The notes beneath the pieces were generated by a model, which ran no database searches, was not told where the DNA came from, and saw only the letters and a list, made by a program, of their open reading frames with translations. DNA of 64,000 bases from a virus, in the IMG/VR virus record IMGVR_UViG_3300044956_001213, positions 1 through 64,000 of that record; one strand, given 5' to 3'. Within the stretch, counting starts at the first letter, position 1; the number at the start of each line of letters is the position of its first letter. Position numbers and translations under genes: made by a program. Positions 46,578 through 52,944 of the stretch are shown here, in pieces.

Positions 46578-46982
46578 GGTGTTAAGTAAATTTTCTATTC
46601 TAATTAATTTATTGTTTATGGCGTCTAAATGATCAAAAATAGACTTTGCGTAAGATGATTTTTCAAAATCAAACGTTAATTGATTGGGATCTTCTACCTG
46701 CTGTAAAGGCTGAAAAGGAATTGATACTTGACGCGTTTGAATACCGTTTTGAATAGATATATCTTTATTAATATTTATCCCTGCATTAACAATATTAGCG
46801 TTAGGAGGGCCTGCAATAGAATTAATAACTTTTACTGGGTCAATTGTCATGCCCCTTAATGTAGAGCTTTCACCAATAATATTTTTGTTAAGCTCCTTCA
46901 TTTCCCCAGTAAGATGCTGACCCATAAACTGAAGGGTAGCAATCTTTATTTCTTCTGGAGTAAGAGCTTTAAAAGTTTCCAT
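46569..46982 (-). CDS. Unknown protein with a possible clamp-binding motif
   Basis: A 137-residue protein with no recognised domain. The N-terminal 35 residues are helical (LTPEEIKIATLQFMGQHL). The middle is low in charge, and the end is a coiled-coil-like helix (SIFDHLDAINNKLIRIENLL). At 101-106 it carries QLTFDF, which resembles the short clamp-binding peptides of bacterial and T4 systems. It lies directly between gp32 and gp45. A clamp- or replisome-associated role, or a late coactivator, is possible but unproven. Confidence 0.6.
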   Translation of the reverse strand: METFKALTPEEIKIATLQFMGQHLTGEMKELNKNIIGESSTLRGMTIDPVKVINSIAGPPNANIVNAGININKDISIQNGIQTRQVSIPFQPLQQVEDPNQLTFDFEKSSYAKSIFDHLDAINNKLIRIENLLNTLK

Positions 46983-47833
46983 TATAGATCTTTAAGAAGC
47001 TCATTAATAGAAGCATCATCTTCTTCACTAGCCTTTAAAGGCGCTGACTTGACTACTGGCTTTACAGCTGGTGTAGGTGATGAAACAATTACTGAAGCGC
47101 TTTGCAAATCTTCATCAATATCCTCAGTACTATGGTAATGAGTGTCTAAAATCTCTTTAAGCTCGTCGTAGCTTTTTACAGATACATACGACTCTAGATC
47201 AAATGCGCTACTGTAAATCTTTTTAAACGAATCTTCATCTAAGCCCTCAATTTCTTTAGATGTAGAAAACTTCGAAGAGACGTAAGTGGGATATTCCCCT
47301 TGCTTTTCAACCTTAATTCTCAAATTACACCCCTTAGAGGAAAGGTCAAAAATACGAGGACCGAGCTCTGTAGCTTCTTCTCCTTCAATAGCGTTCATAA
47401 TAATTTTGTGAAGCTGTCTACCAAAGCGAAGCAGCTTTACTTTACCGTTATTGTCTGAATTAACAGGGTCATAAACGACATACACATTTACAAGCCAATT
47501 TTCACGGCGCCTTATAGCAAGTGCCTTTTCTTTTTCCTTTTCAGAACCTGTGCGTAAAATACGGTAACGTTCTTCAGCAATCGGGTCGCGTTGATTCCAT
47601 GTAGTAGGGCTTACAACAGTTACAAGTTGACCTGTAGAAAAGCTATTCCACCCATATGAATAATAGTGAAAAAATGTCTTAGCAGGGTCTTTTACATTAG
47701 GAAGCAATCTCACTATGTAAGTATTGCCTACCTCGCATCGCAAATAATCTTTAACCTTAGAGCTAATGTTCTCGTTGTTTTTTGTAAGCGCGCCCTTAAT
47801 ACTCTCAAACATGGAATTGGTAAATGTATTCAT
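46982..47833 (-). CDS. 32: Single-stranded DNA-binding protein gp32-like
   Basis: A 283-residue gp32 homologue (T4: 301). The N-terminal basic region is followed by the OB-fold core with YIVRLLPNVKDPAKTFFHYY near 39-58, WNQRDPIAEERY near 79-90, and VKLLRFGRQLHKII near 132-145. The C-terminus is acidic (ASEEDDASINELLKDL), the part that binds other replication proteins in T4. The zinc-binding cysteines of T4 gp32 are absent; only one His remains in that place. The ATG at 47833 has a TTGATT-N16-TATTAT promoter ending 7 bases upstream. Confidence 0.9.
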   Translation of the reverse strand: MNTFTNSMFESIKGALTKNNENISSKVKDYLRCEVGNTYIVRLLPNVKDPAKTFFHYYSYGWNSFSTGQLVTVVSPTTWNQRDPIAEERYRILRTGSEKEKEKALAIRRRENWLVNVYVVYDPVNSDNNGKVKLLRFGRQLHKIIMNAIEGEEATELGPRIFDLSSKGCNLRIKVEKQGEYPTYVSSKFSTSKEIEGLDEDSFKKIYSSAFDLESYVSVKSYDELKEILDTHYHSTEDIDEDLQSASVIVSSPTPAVKPVVKSAPLKASEEDDASINELLKDL

Positions 47834-47840
47834 AAAAAAG

Positions 47841-47868
47841 ATAATAGCATAAACTATTTTTAAATCAA
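47841..47868 (-). promoter_or_regulatory. Sigma70-like promoter TTGATT-N16-TATTAT
   Basis: The -10 box 47841-47846 ends 7 bases before the ATG of the gp32 gene at 47833. The -35 box 47863-47868 overlaps the stop of the upstream gene. Confidence 0.65.
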
Positions 47869-48521
47869 GTATTATTTGTAATTTTTTTTAAGCCTAAATC
47901 TACAAGCTTAATTGCTTTCTTTGAATTATAAAGCCTAGTTCTAAATAGTTGAATATTATTATAAAGATCTTCGCCAATAATATATTTTACTACTTCTGTG
48001 TCTCTTGAGCGTAGGTTCCTTTCAAAATTTTTATAATTTAATAGAGGATATACACACACATTGTGTTCTCTTAAGTGTAAGATAAAGGAAAATTCATTAT
48101 TAGTTTTATGATCTATATAAAACAACGGATTAATACCTTGCTTCCTGCAAAACTGGTTAATAAAAACAATAGACTTCTTAATATTGTTTAATTGTTCGTC
48201 ACTGTCGGGATCTAAATTTTCCTGTCTTTTATTAAACAATGTATAGGCTTTGGTAGCTTTTAATGAAAGGAAAAATTCTAACGGAAAGTATTTTTCGTCT
48301 GTATAAAGTGCGAAAGGAGCGCGAAAGAAATCTTCAACTTTAATATGAGGAAATCTTTTTAAAAAAGAAGATATCTTCTTAATAGATACAAAGCTCTTAT
48401 CATCAAGTTTTTCGAAATCTTTTCTTATTTTAAAGGGTAACTTATTATTGCTTCGTGAAACTCTTAAATAAGTATTGTAAATAAATTTATCAAATTCGGT
48501 AATCAATTGTAATATTTCCAT
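47865..48521 (-). CDS. Helicase-loader candidate (gp59-like)
   Basis: A 218-residue, basic, helical protein. Its length equals T4 gp59 (217), and it lies immediately upstream of gp32 as in T4, where the order is 33-59-32. It contains FRAPFALYTDEKYFPLEFFL near 65-84 and LDPDSDEQLNNIKKSIVFI. T4 gp59 loads the gp41 helicase on gp32-coated forks. Assignment rests on size, basic character and gene order, not on a decisive motif. It overlaps the bS21 gene by 19 bases. Confidence 0.6.
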   Translation of the reverse strand: MEILQLITEFDKFIYNTYLRVSRSNNKLPFKIRKDFEKLDDKSFVSIKKISSFLKRFPHIKVEDFFRAPFALYTDEKYFPLEFFLSLKATKAYTLFNKRQENLDPDSDEQLNNIKKSIVFINQFCRKQGINPLFYIDHKTNNEFSFILHLREHNVCVYPLLNYKNFERNLRSRDTEVVKYIIGEDLYNNIQLFRTRLYNSKKAIKLVDLGLKKITNNT

Positions 48522-48715
48522 TTATTTCTAAATAATTGTTTTTTAATTTTTTTTAAAGCGCTAGGCTTATAGTAACGTTTTTTTAGTCTAAGTTCATCCA
48601 AAACCCCTGACTTTAAAAATTCTCTGCTAAATTTAATATACATTTTATCAAAATATGCTTTATCAGTACATTTTTGTTTATTTAGCGTTACCGACGCGTT
48701 AATTATCTTGCCCAT
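48503..48715 (-). CDS. rpsU: Ribosomal protein bS21
   Basis: A 70-residue, very basic protein recognisable as bS21, the small-subunit protein next to the anti-Shine-Dalgarno end of 16S rRNA. The core is at 29-43, with KSGVLDELR at 35-43 followed by YYKPS at 48-52 and a basic helical tail. This matches the bS21 pattern (F-x-R-x-x-x-K-x-G-x-L/I-x-E-x-R, then Y-x-K-P-S). bS21 is the ribosomal protein most often carried by phages. The start at 48715 overlaps the end of the upstream gene by 17 bases. It would replace or compete with host bS21 and so bias translation initiation. Confidence 0.85.
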   Translation of the reverse strand: MGKIINASVTLNKQKCTDKAYFDKMYIKFSREFLKSGVLDELRLKKRYYKPSALKKIKKQLFRNKWKYYN

Positions 48716-48998
48716 TAAGCACTTTTCTTTTGTTATTGTTTAAGAATTTCATTATATATTTACTTTTATACAAACTTGATTCAAATTGCAAGAAAAATTT
48801 AATAGCAGCAAAATCGCTCTTTAAATCAATATATTCTTTAAATAATTCTCTATGAACACTGCTTTTAAGTAATTGTATTAACACGTTAGCTAAATTTAAT
48901 TTTTTAGTATTTAAAAGAGTTACTAGTGTACAATAAGATAAGAATAAATGATTTTGTTCGTATTCAGTAATTTGCTCTGAAGGGTCGTAACCTTTCAT
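48699..48998 (-). CDS. Unknown helical protein at the gp33 position
   Basis: A 99-residue helical protein. The ATG at 48998 is preferred over an in-frame TTG two codons upstream. No domain is recognised. It includes NHLFLSYCTLVTLLNTKKL and a second helix pair rich in Phe and Lys. In T4 the gene before 59 and 32 is 33, the late transcription coactivator of 112 residues, so size and order would allow that role. A TTGATT at 49031-49036 may be its -35 box, but no good -10 box follows. Confidence 0.5.
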   Translation of the reverse strand: MKGYDPSEQITEYEQNHLFLSYCTLVTLLNTKKLNLANVLIQLLKSSVHRELFKEYIDLKSDFAAIKFFLQFESSLYKSKYIMKFLNNNKRKVLNGQDN

Positions 48999-49032
48999 TG
49001 TCAAAATTTAATTATTGAATATGAACAAGAAA

Positions 49033-50361
49033 TCAATTATCTAAAGATAATTTGGTCAAAGTATTAATAGTAGATGCGCTTGCTTCTGTGTCGTTAATAT
49101 GCTCATCTTCAGTAATTGTAAGTGTCGAATAGTCAATTCGCATTGTACAATGACCGTAATTTGGCCCAAATCTATTTTTCATTAGACCCATTTTTACAAT
49201 ACCGAGTTCTTTATCTGTGTCCTCTTGCCAAATGCTCATAATTACATCGCCAGTCATAGCAAGACCCATACTTTCAGAAATGGTTTTTAATCCAGGGTCA
49301 GTAATCTGATACCCTTCACGATTTAATTGTGTAGCAGAAATAATAGGGCAATTAAACACATAAGACAAAGCTCTAAGCTGCTCTGTACAAACTTTAATCC
49401 GCTCGTAACTAGAATCACCTAATGTAGAGTGAAGAAGATTAACATAATCTAAAACTATTACATCTATCTTGATACCTTTTTGAACAATTTTCTTTATAAA
49501 AGCTTTAAGATGATTGGATGTAATAGTCGCTGGTGGAAATTCTTTTATAATTACCTTAGACTCGGGCTTTTCAACGCAATATTCATTAATTTGATTCTTA
49601 AGAGTATCACATTCTATTTTAAGTTGACCGAGAGGAATCTTTGTAACGTTGGAGTAAAGTCTCTTTGCATAAATTAGTTCTGGCATTTCAAGAGAAACGA
49701 GTAAAACTGTCTTACCCTGTGCAGCGATATTAAGAGTAATATTGCCTAGAAATATACTCTTTCCGATATTTGTTTCCCCAGCGAACAAATACAATGCTCT
49801 GCCGTCTTCTAAAAATCCCCCACCAATCTTATCATCAAGCCACTTCCATCCGGATGAAATGTATTTCTCATTTGAATTTAAATTAGCAACAACTTTATCA
49901 ATATCACTAAATAAATCTAAACCGATCTCAGTAGCGAGTGTAATAGAACAAGCTTTTTCAAATTTAGATAAAATCTTGGATGTGTCAACTTCGCTTTTAT
50001 TAATATCATCAACCACATCCATCATTGTAAAATAAACTGATTTTTCTTTAAGAAATGTTTCAGTATTAGCAGCTAATTCATCACTATTAAGATTTTTATC
50101 TACATTACTAAACAGAGAAACAACATTTTTTAAAGAGGTTTTAAGCTCTTCTGTAATTAAATAAGATTTAATCTCGGTAATAGTTGGCTTTGTATTACGC
50201 TTTTCATAAAAATCTCGAATTATCGTAAAAACAGATTTAATATCTTTATTTTTAAAAAAACTAGGTTTCACATAGTCGATAATCGAAGCTAAATATATTT
50301 CATCCGTAAGAGATTTATACGCTATAACAACTTCAAAAAAATCTAAGTCTAGTTTAGACAT
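49033..50361 (-). CDS. 41: Replicative DNA helicase gp41-like (DnaB family)
   Basis: A 442-residue hexameric helicase. The N-terminal helical domain (1-150) is followed by the RecA-like motor with Walker A GETNIGKS at 195-202, SLEMPELIYAKRL near 224 and Walker B-type VIVLDYVNLL near 301-310. The C-terminal half includes SESMGLAMTGDVIMSIWQ, typical of T4 gp41. It unwinds the fork and activates the primase. The ATG has a TTGATT-N16-TATTAT promoter ending 7 bases upstream, the same layout as at gp32. Confidence 0.92.
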   Translation of the reverse strand: MSKLDLDFFEVVIAYKSLTDEIYLASIIDYVKPSFFKNKDIKSVFTIIRDFYEKRNTKPTITEIKSYLITEELKTSLKNVVSLFSNVDKNLNSDELAANTETFLKEKSVYFTMMDVVDDINKSEVDTSKILSKFEKACSITLATEIGLDLFSDIDKVVANLNSNEKYISSGWKWLDDKIGGGFLEDGRALYLFAGETNIGKSIFLGNITLNIAAQGKTVLLVSLEMPELIYAKRLYSNVTKIPLGQLKIECDTLKNQINEYCVEKPESKVIIKEFPPATITSNHLKAFIKKIVQKGIKIDVIVLDYVNLLHSTLGDSSYERIKVCTEQLRALSYVFNCPIISATQLNREGYQITDPGLKTISESMGLAMTGDVIMSIWQEDTDKELGIVKMGLMKNRFGPNYGHCTMRIDYSTLTITEDEHINDTEASASTINTLTKLSLDN

Positions 50362-50368
50362 CTATATA

Positions 50369-50396
50369 ATAATATATTAAACTTTAAATTAATCAA
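50369..50396 (-). promoter_or_regulatory. Sigma70-like promoter TTGATT-N16-TATTAT
   Basis: The -10 box 50369-50374 ends 7 bases before the ATG of the helicase gene at 50361. The -35 box 50391-50396 overlaps the upstream stop codon. Confidence 0.65.
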
Positions 50397-51076
50397 TGAG
50401 ACGAATATTCATTTAAAAATTTTTCTTGACTACTTACAAATTTTTCATCATTTATATTTAAAAGACCGGGTGAGTTGTGTGCAACCCATATAGGAACTAC
50501 ACCTAATTTAAGCATCTTGCTATTGGCATCTATACTGCTTGCAATATCATAGTGATGAAATTCATAATTTTCATTAAATTGCCATCCTGCATTTAGGATA
50601 GATTTTGTTTTTACACTAATAAAAAGACCATCAAGAATAGCCACCCTCGAGGGTGTTGGGCCAAAGCTTGTCATAGTTATTTGTCCTTTTGAATAAGGAT
50701 GTGCAACAGCTCCTCTTAGATTACCGCTACCGAAACCACCGCACATTATATGCCATAAAGCAGGCTCTTTTATAGCAGGGTTAATTCCCCCAGCGAGACC
50801 AACTAAATCAAACCTCAAATGCCCGTCATGTAATTTGTCAACAACATTAAAGTCGTCTACATGTACATCATCATGAAGAAATACTATGTTATCATAATCA
50901 GTACCATATTCATTTAAAATTTTATTATAGTTATAGCTAAGTCCCTTGGTGTTATTACTGTTGTAATAAAGAGAGAAGTTTTTAGGAAATTTATTTAAAA
51001 TCTTTTCTAAAGATTGATGCGCTAAGGTATCCTTAGGGTTGTCTTTACGTGTGCAAAAATAAAATGCTGTTTTCAA
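50393..51076 (-). CDS. Glycosyltransferase, GT2-like
   Basis: A 227-residue GT-A type transferase. It starts KTAFYFCTRKDNPKDT, has NIVFLHDDVHVDDF near 63-76 with the metal-binding acidic residues, a conserved Gly-rich CGGFGSGNLRG loop near 111-121, and HHYDIASSIDA near 179, the pattern of the Glyco_tranf_2_5 group. The start is TTG at 51076, overlapping the stop of the glutaminase gene as TTGA, so the two are translationally coupled. It lies within the replication genes and may be made early. The acceptor could be DNA, protein or a surface glycan. Confidence 0.75.
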   Translation of the reverse strand: MKTAFYFCTRKDNPKDTLAHQSLEKILNKFPKNFSLYYNSNNTKGLSYNYNKILNEYGTDYDNIVFLHDDVHVDDFNVVDKLHDGHLRFDLVGLAGGINPAIKEPALWHIMCGGFGSGNLRGAVAHPYSKGQITMTSFGPTPSRVAILDGLFISVKTKSILNAGWQFNENYEFHHYDIASSIDANSKMLKLGVVPIWVAHNSPGLLNINDEKFVSSQEKFLNEYSSH

Positions 51077-51753
51077 AGCGTAAAAAACGGTGAGTTGGGT
51101 TTAAATTGACCTACAGAAGTAAGTCCTTCTTTAGTTATTAAAAAAAGAACACCTTCCTCTAATGAAATGTACTCCTTCTCTTTAATAGATGAAAAATCAT
51201 TTGTAATAAAATCTGCATATAGCGTACTACCGGATCTCGCTAGATAGATATTAGTTGACTCCTGATTATATATCCAAAGCCCAAAAGTACCTTGCAGTTG
51301 TGAGAGAGCTTCACATATAGCTTTTACTTCATCAGTTGTTTTCTTAAAACATTTATTTATTAATGGGGCAATAACTGATGAATCAACAACATTATACGAT
51401 CTTTTATCTAATCTTTTCTTAAGCTCTTTATCGTTTGTAAGGACCCCATTATGCGCAACAATCCAGTTTTTGTATTGAAAGGGATGGCTTGTAGATGGAG
51501 AAAATTTTCTTTGTAAAGATGTAGGTGCTTGTGTATGTCCTAAAAAAATATTAAAATCGGTTATACTCTTTTTCTTTTTATCATATTCTATAACTAATTT
51601 ATTAGTAAGAGTTACAACACCGGGGCTCTTCAAGACCGCATGTACATGTGAGCCGACCAGCAACCCACCATAAGAGAAAGTACCCCTTTCCTTATTGCCT
51701 TTATAAAGCTTTACATATGTTGTAAAATCTTTAGATCCAAATATACCGCAAAT
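51073..51753 (-). CDS. Class II glutamine amidotransferase (glutaminase) domain protein, AUU start
   Basis: A single glutaminase domain of the class II (Ntn) type, which releases ammonia from glutamine. Seen motifs are CGIFGSKDF at the N-terminus, GHTQAPTS near 72, SHPF and VAHNGVLTN near 91-102. Class II enzymes need the Cys directly after the initiator Met. The codon before this Cys (51748-51750) is ATT, and a perfect AGGAGGT (51761-51767) lies 8 bases before it, so initiation at AUU 51753 is proposed. The upstream ATG at 51819 would add 23 residues and run into the divergent gene. No synthase domain is fused, so a partner is needed. The coupled glycosyltransferase and the nearby QueC are candidates. 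Confidence 0.85.
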   Translation of the reverse strand: MCGIFGSKDFTTYVKLYKGNKERGTFSYGGLLVGSHVHAVLKSPGVVTLTNKLVIEYDKKKKSITDFNIFLGHTQAPTSLQRKFSPSTSHPFQYKNWIVAHNGVLTNDKELKKRLDKRSYNVVDSSVIAPLINKCFKKTTDEVKAICEALSQLQGTFGLWIYNQESTNIYLARSGSTLYADFITNDFSSIKEKEYISLEEGVLFLITKEGLTSVGQFKPNSPFFTL

Positions 51754-51760
51754 AGTAATA

Positions 51761-51767
51761 ACCTCCT
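51761..51767 (-). promoter_or_regulatory. Shine-Dalgarno AGGAGGT before an AUU start
   Basis: The only perfect ribosome binding site noticed at a gene start in the window. AGGAGG is separated by 8 bases from the ATT at 51753. Confidence 0.85.
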
Positions 51768-51772
51768 GATTT

Positions 51773-51800
51773 ATTATATTTAAAAGAATAAATAATTCAA
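51773..51800 (-). promoter_or_regulatory. Sigma70-like promoter TTGAAT-N16-TATAAT
   Basis: The -35 box is 51795-51800 and the -10 box 51773-51778. Start of transcription is predicted at about 51766, giving a 13-14 base leader that is just the Shine-Dalgarno site and its spacer. It overlaps the late box of the divergent gene 51802. Confidence 0.65.
51788..51794 (+). promoter_or_regulatory. Late promoter box ATAAATA
   Basis: Ends 7 bases before the ATG at 51802. It lies inside the spacer of the divergent sigma70-like promoter. Confidence 0.65.
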
Positions 51801-51801
51801 G

Positions 51802-52698
51802 ATGAATAAGGACTCGCAATTAATTTTCGAAGCATATCTAGAAAAAAAAGCTGCAATTTTAAAAGAAGCTCCTATTTATGGCGATTTAGACACTGGCTAT
51901 ACAGGTGATATAGAAAAAGCACCGGGCGATGGTTATGGTGTAGGTGCAGCTGCAAAAAGAGAAGGTAAGTCTAAGAAAGAAATAGCTGATAAACTTTTAA
52001 ATGTTATTAAAACAAAATTATTTAAACAAGTCAAAAATGTTGTAAACGGAAAAGAATATCAGTTATTTTACCCTGGCAGTAAAATGAAATTCAGATCAGA
52101 TCTAGAGAAACTTATTAAAAATGAATTAAAAATAGGTGGTACACAGGCAAGATATACTGCTAGAATTGTAGATAATCTTTTAAATGTTCTAAGAGTCGAT
52201 CCTGAAGGCGGAGTTGTTACTGAGCCTAGGCAGGTTGAAAAAGCTTTAGACGCCGGTGTTGAAGGTAAATCTACCGCAATAGAAGTACAGCCTTCAGCAC
52301 CCGTCTCTACTGCAAATAAATTTGTAAAAAATGAAAATGTTAGATTCATAAAAGAATGGCAGCCAATATTTATAGAGCTACCTGAAGAGATAGAAGTACA
52401 GAAAGGCGATTTGTATGATTCACCTGAACTAAAAAATGAAGTTATAGAAGCAATAACGCGTGCTTATGACAAGAAGATGGCTTCAGATAACGAAGTTGTT
52501 CAAGACTTTATCGATTCGTTAAAATATAAAAACAGTTATGTTCCTTATACAGAGAAACCTGAAGGTGAGGGCTCAGGCGAGGTTGAAACAGTAGAAGAGT
52601 ATCCTGAGGATGATGATGCAACTGCAGAGCTACGAAATATGGGAGCTATTCCTGGCCGCCGGGGATATGATCCAGGTGGGTTTAGTTATAGTGACTAA
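51802..52698 (+). CDS. Unknown late virion-type protein with targeting-like N-terminus
   Basis: A 298-residue protein opening MNKDSQLIFEAYLEKKAAIL, with IFE|A at 8-11 and LKE|A at 20-23 as possible prohead protease sites. The rest is polar, with an acidic segment near 255-280 and a Gly-rich end. No family is recognised. It is the first of three plus-strand genes (two bases before the next), all probably late, the last of which encodes a Gly-rich fibre protein. A structural or packaged head protein is likely. Confidence 0.65.
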   Translation: MNKDSQLIFEAYLEKKAAILKEAPIYGDLDTGYTGDIEKAPGDGYGVGAAAKREGKSKKEIADKLLNVIKTKLFKQVKNVVNGKEYQLFYPGSKMKFRSDLEKLIKNELKIGGTQARYTARIVDNLLNVLRVDPEGGVVTEPRQVEKALDAGVEGKSTAIEVQPSAPVSTANKFVKNENVRFIKEWQPIFIELPEEIEVQKGDLYDSPELKNEVIEAITRAYDKKMASDNEVVQDFIDSLKYKNSYVPYTEKPEGEGSGEVETVEEYPEDDDATAELRNMGAIPGRRGYDPGGFSYSD

Positions 52699-52700
52699 TT

Positions 52701-52922
52701 ATGGCTGATGTAACAATTTCAGATTTAGGTACCGGTACCCCTGTAGGGGGTGATGTAGTTCCATATTCAACTGGCACAAGAACAAATAAAGTTACAATTT
52801 CTAGTTTACCTGTTGCATGGAGTTCAATCACAGGTAAACCTGCGGTAACTGTTAGCACACAAGCTGGTCCGCCTTCTAATACTGTCGGGAATAATGGCGA
52901 TATTTACTATCAAGTTAGCTGA
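52701..52922 (+). CDS. Small fibre-like protein
   Basis: A 73-residue protein, MADVTISDLGTGTPVGGDVV onward, Gly/Thr/Ser/Val-rich, which resembles the N-terminal, baseplate-side segment of phage tail fibres (the ISDL...VPYS...ITGKP layout). It lacks the rest of a fibre and may be a fibre accessory or the remnant of one. It lies two bases after 51802-52698 and 22 bases before the Gly-rich fibre gene. Confidence 0.6.
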   Translation: MADVTISDLGTGTPVGGDVVPYSTGTRTNKVTISSLPVAWSSITGKPAVTVSTQAGPPSNTVGNNGDIYYQVS

Positions 52923-52928
52923 TAATAA

Positions 52929-52935
52929 TTAAATA
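52929..52935 (+). promoter_or_regulatory. Possible late promoter box TTAAATA
   Basis: Ends 9 bases before the ATG at 52945, further than at the other late genes. Confidence 0.4.
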
Positions 52936-52944
52936 ATTTAGTAT

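Noticed and set aside
51754-51819. N-terminal extension of the glutaminase from the ATG at 51819
   Set aside because: It would bury the catalytic Cys behind 23 residues, run into the divergent gene and ignore the perfect Shine-Dalgarno site.
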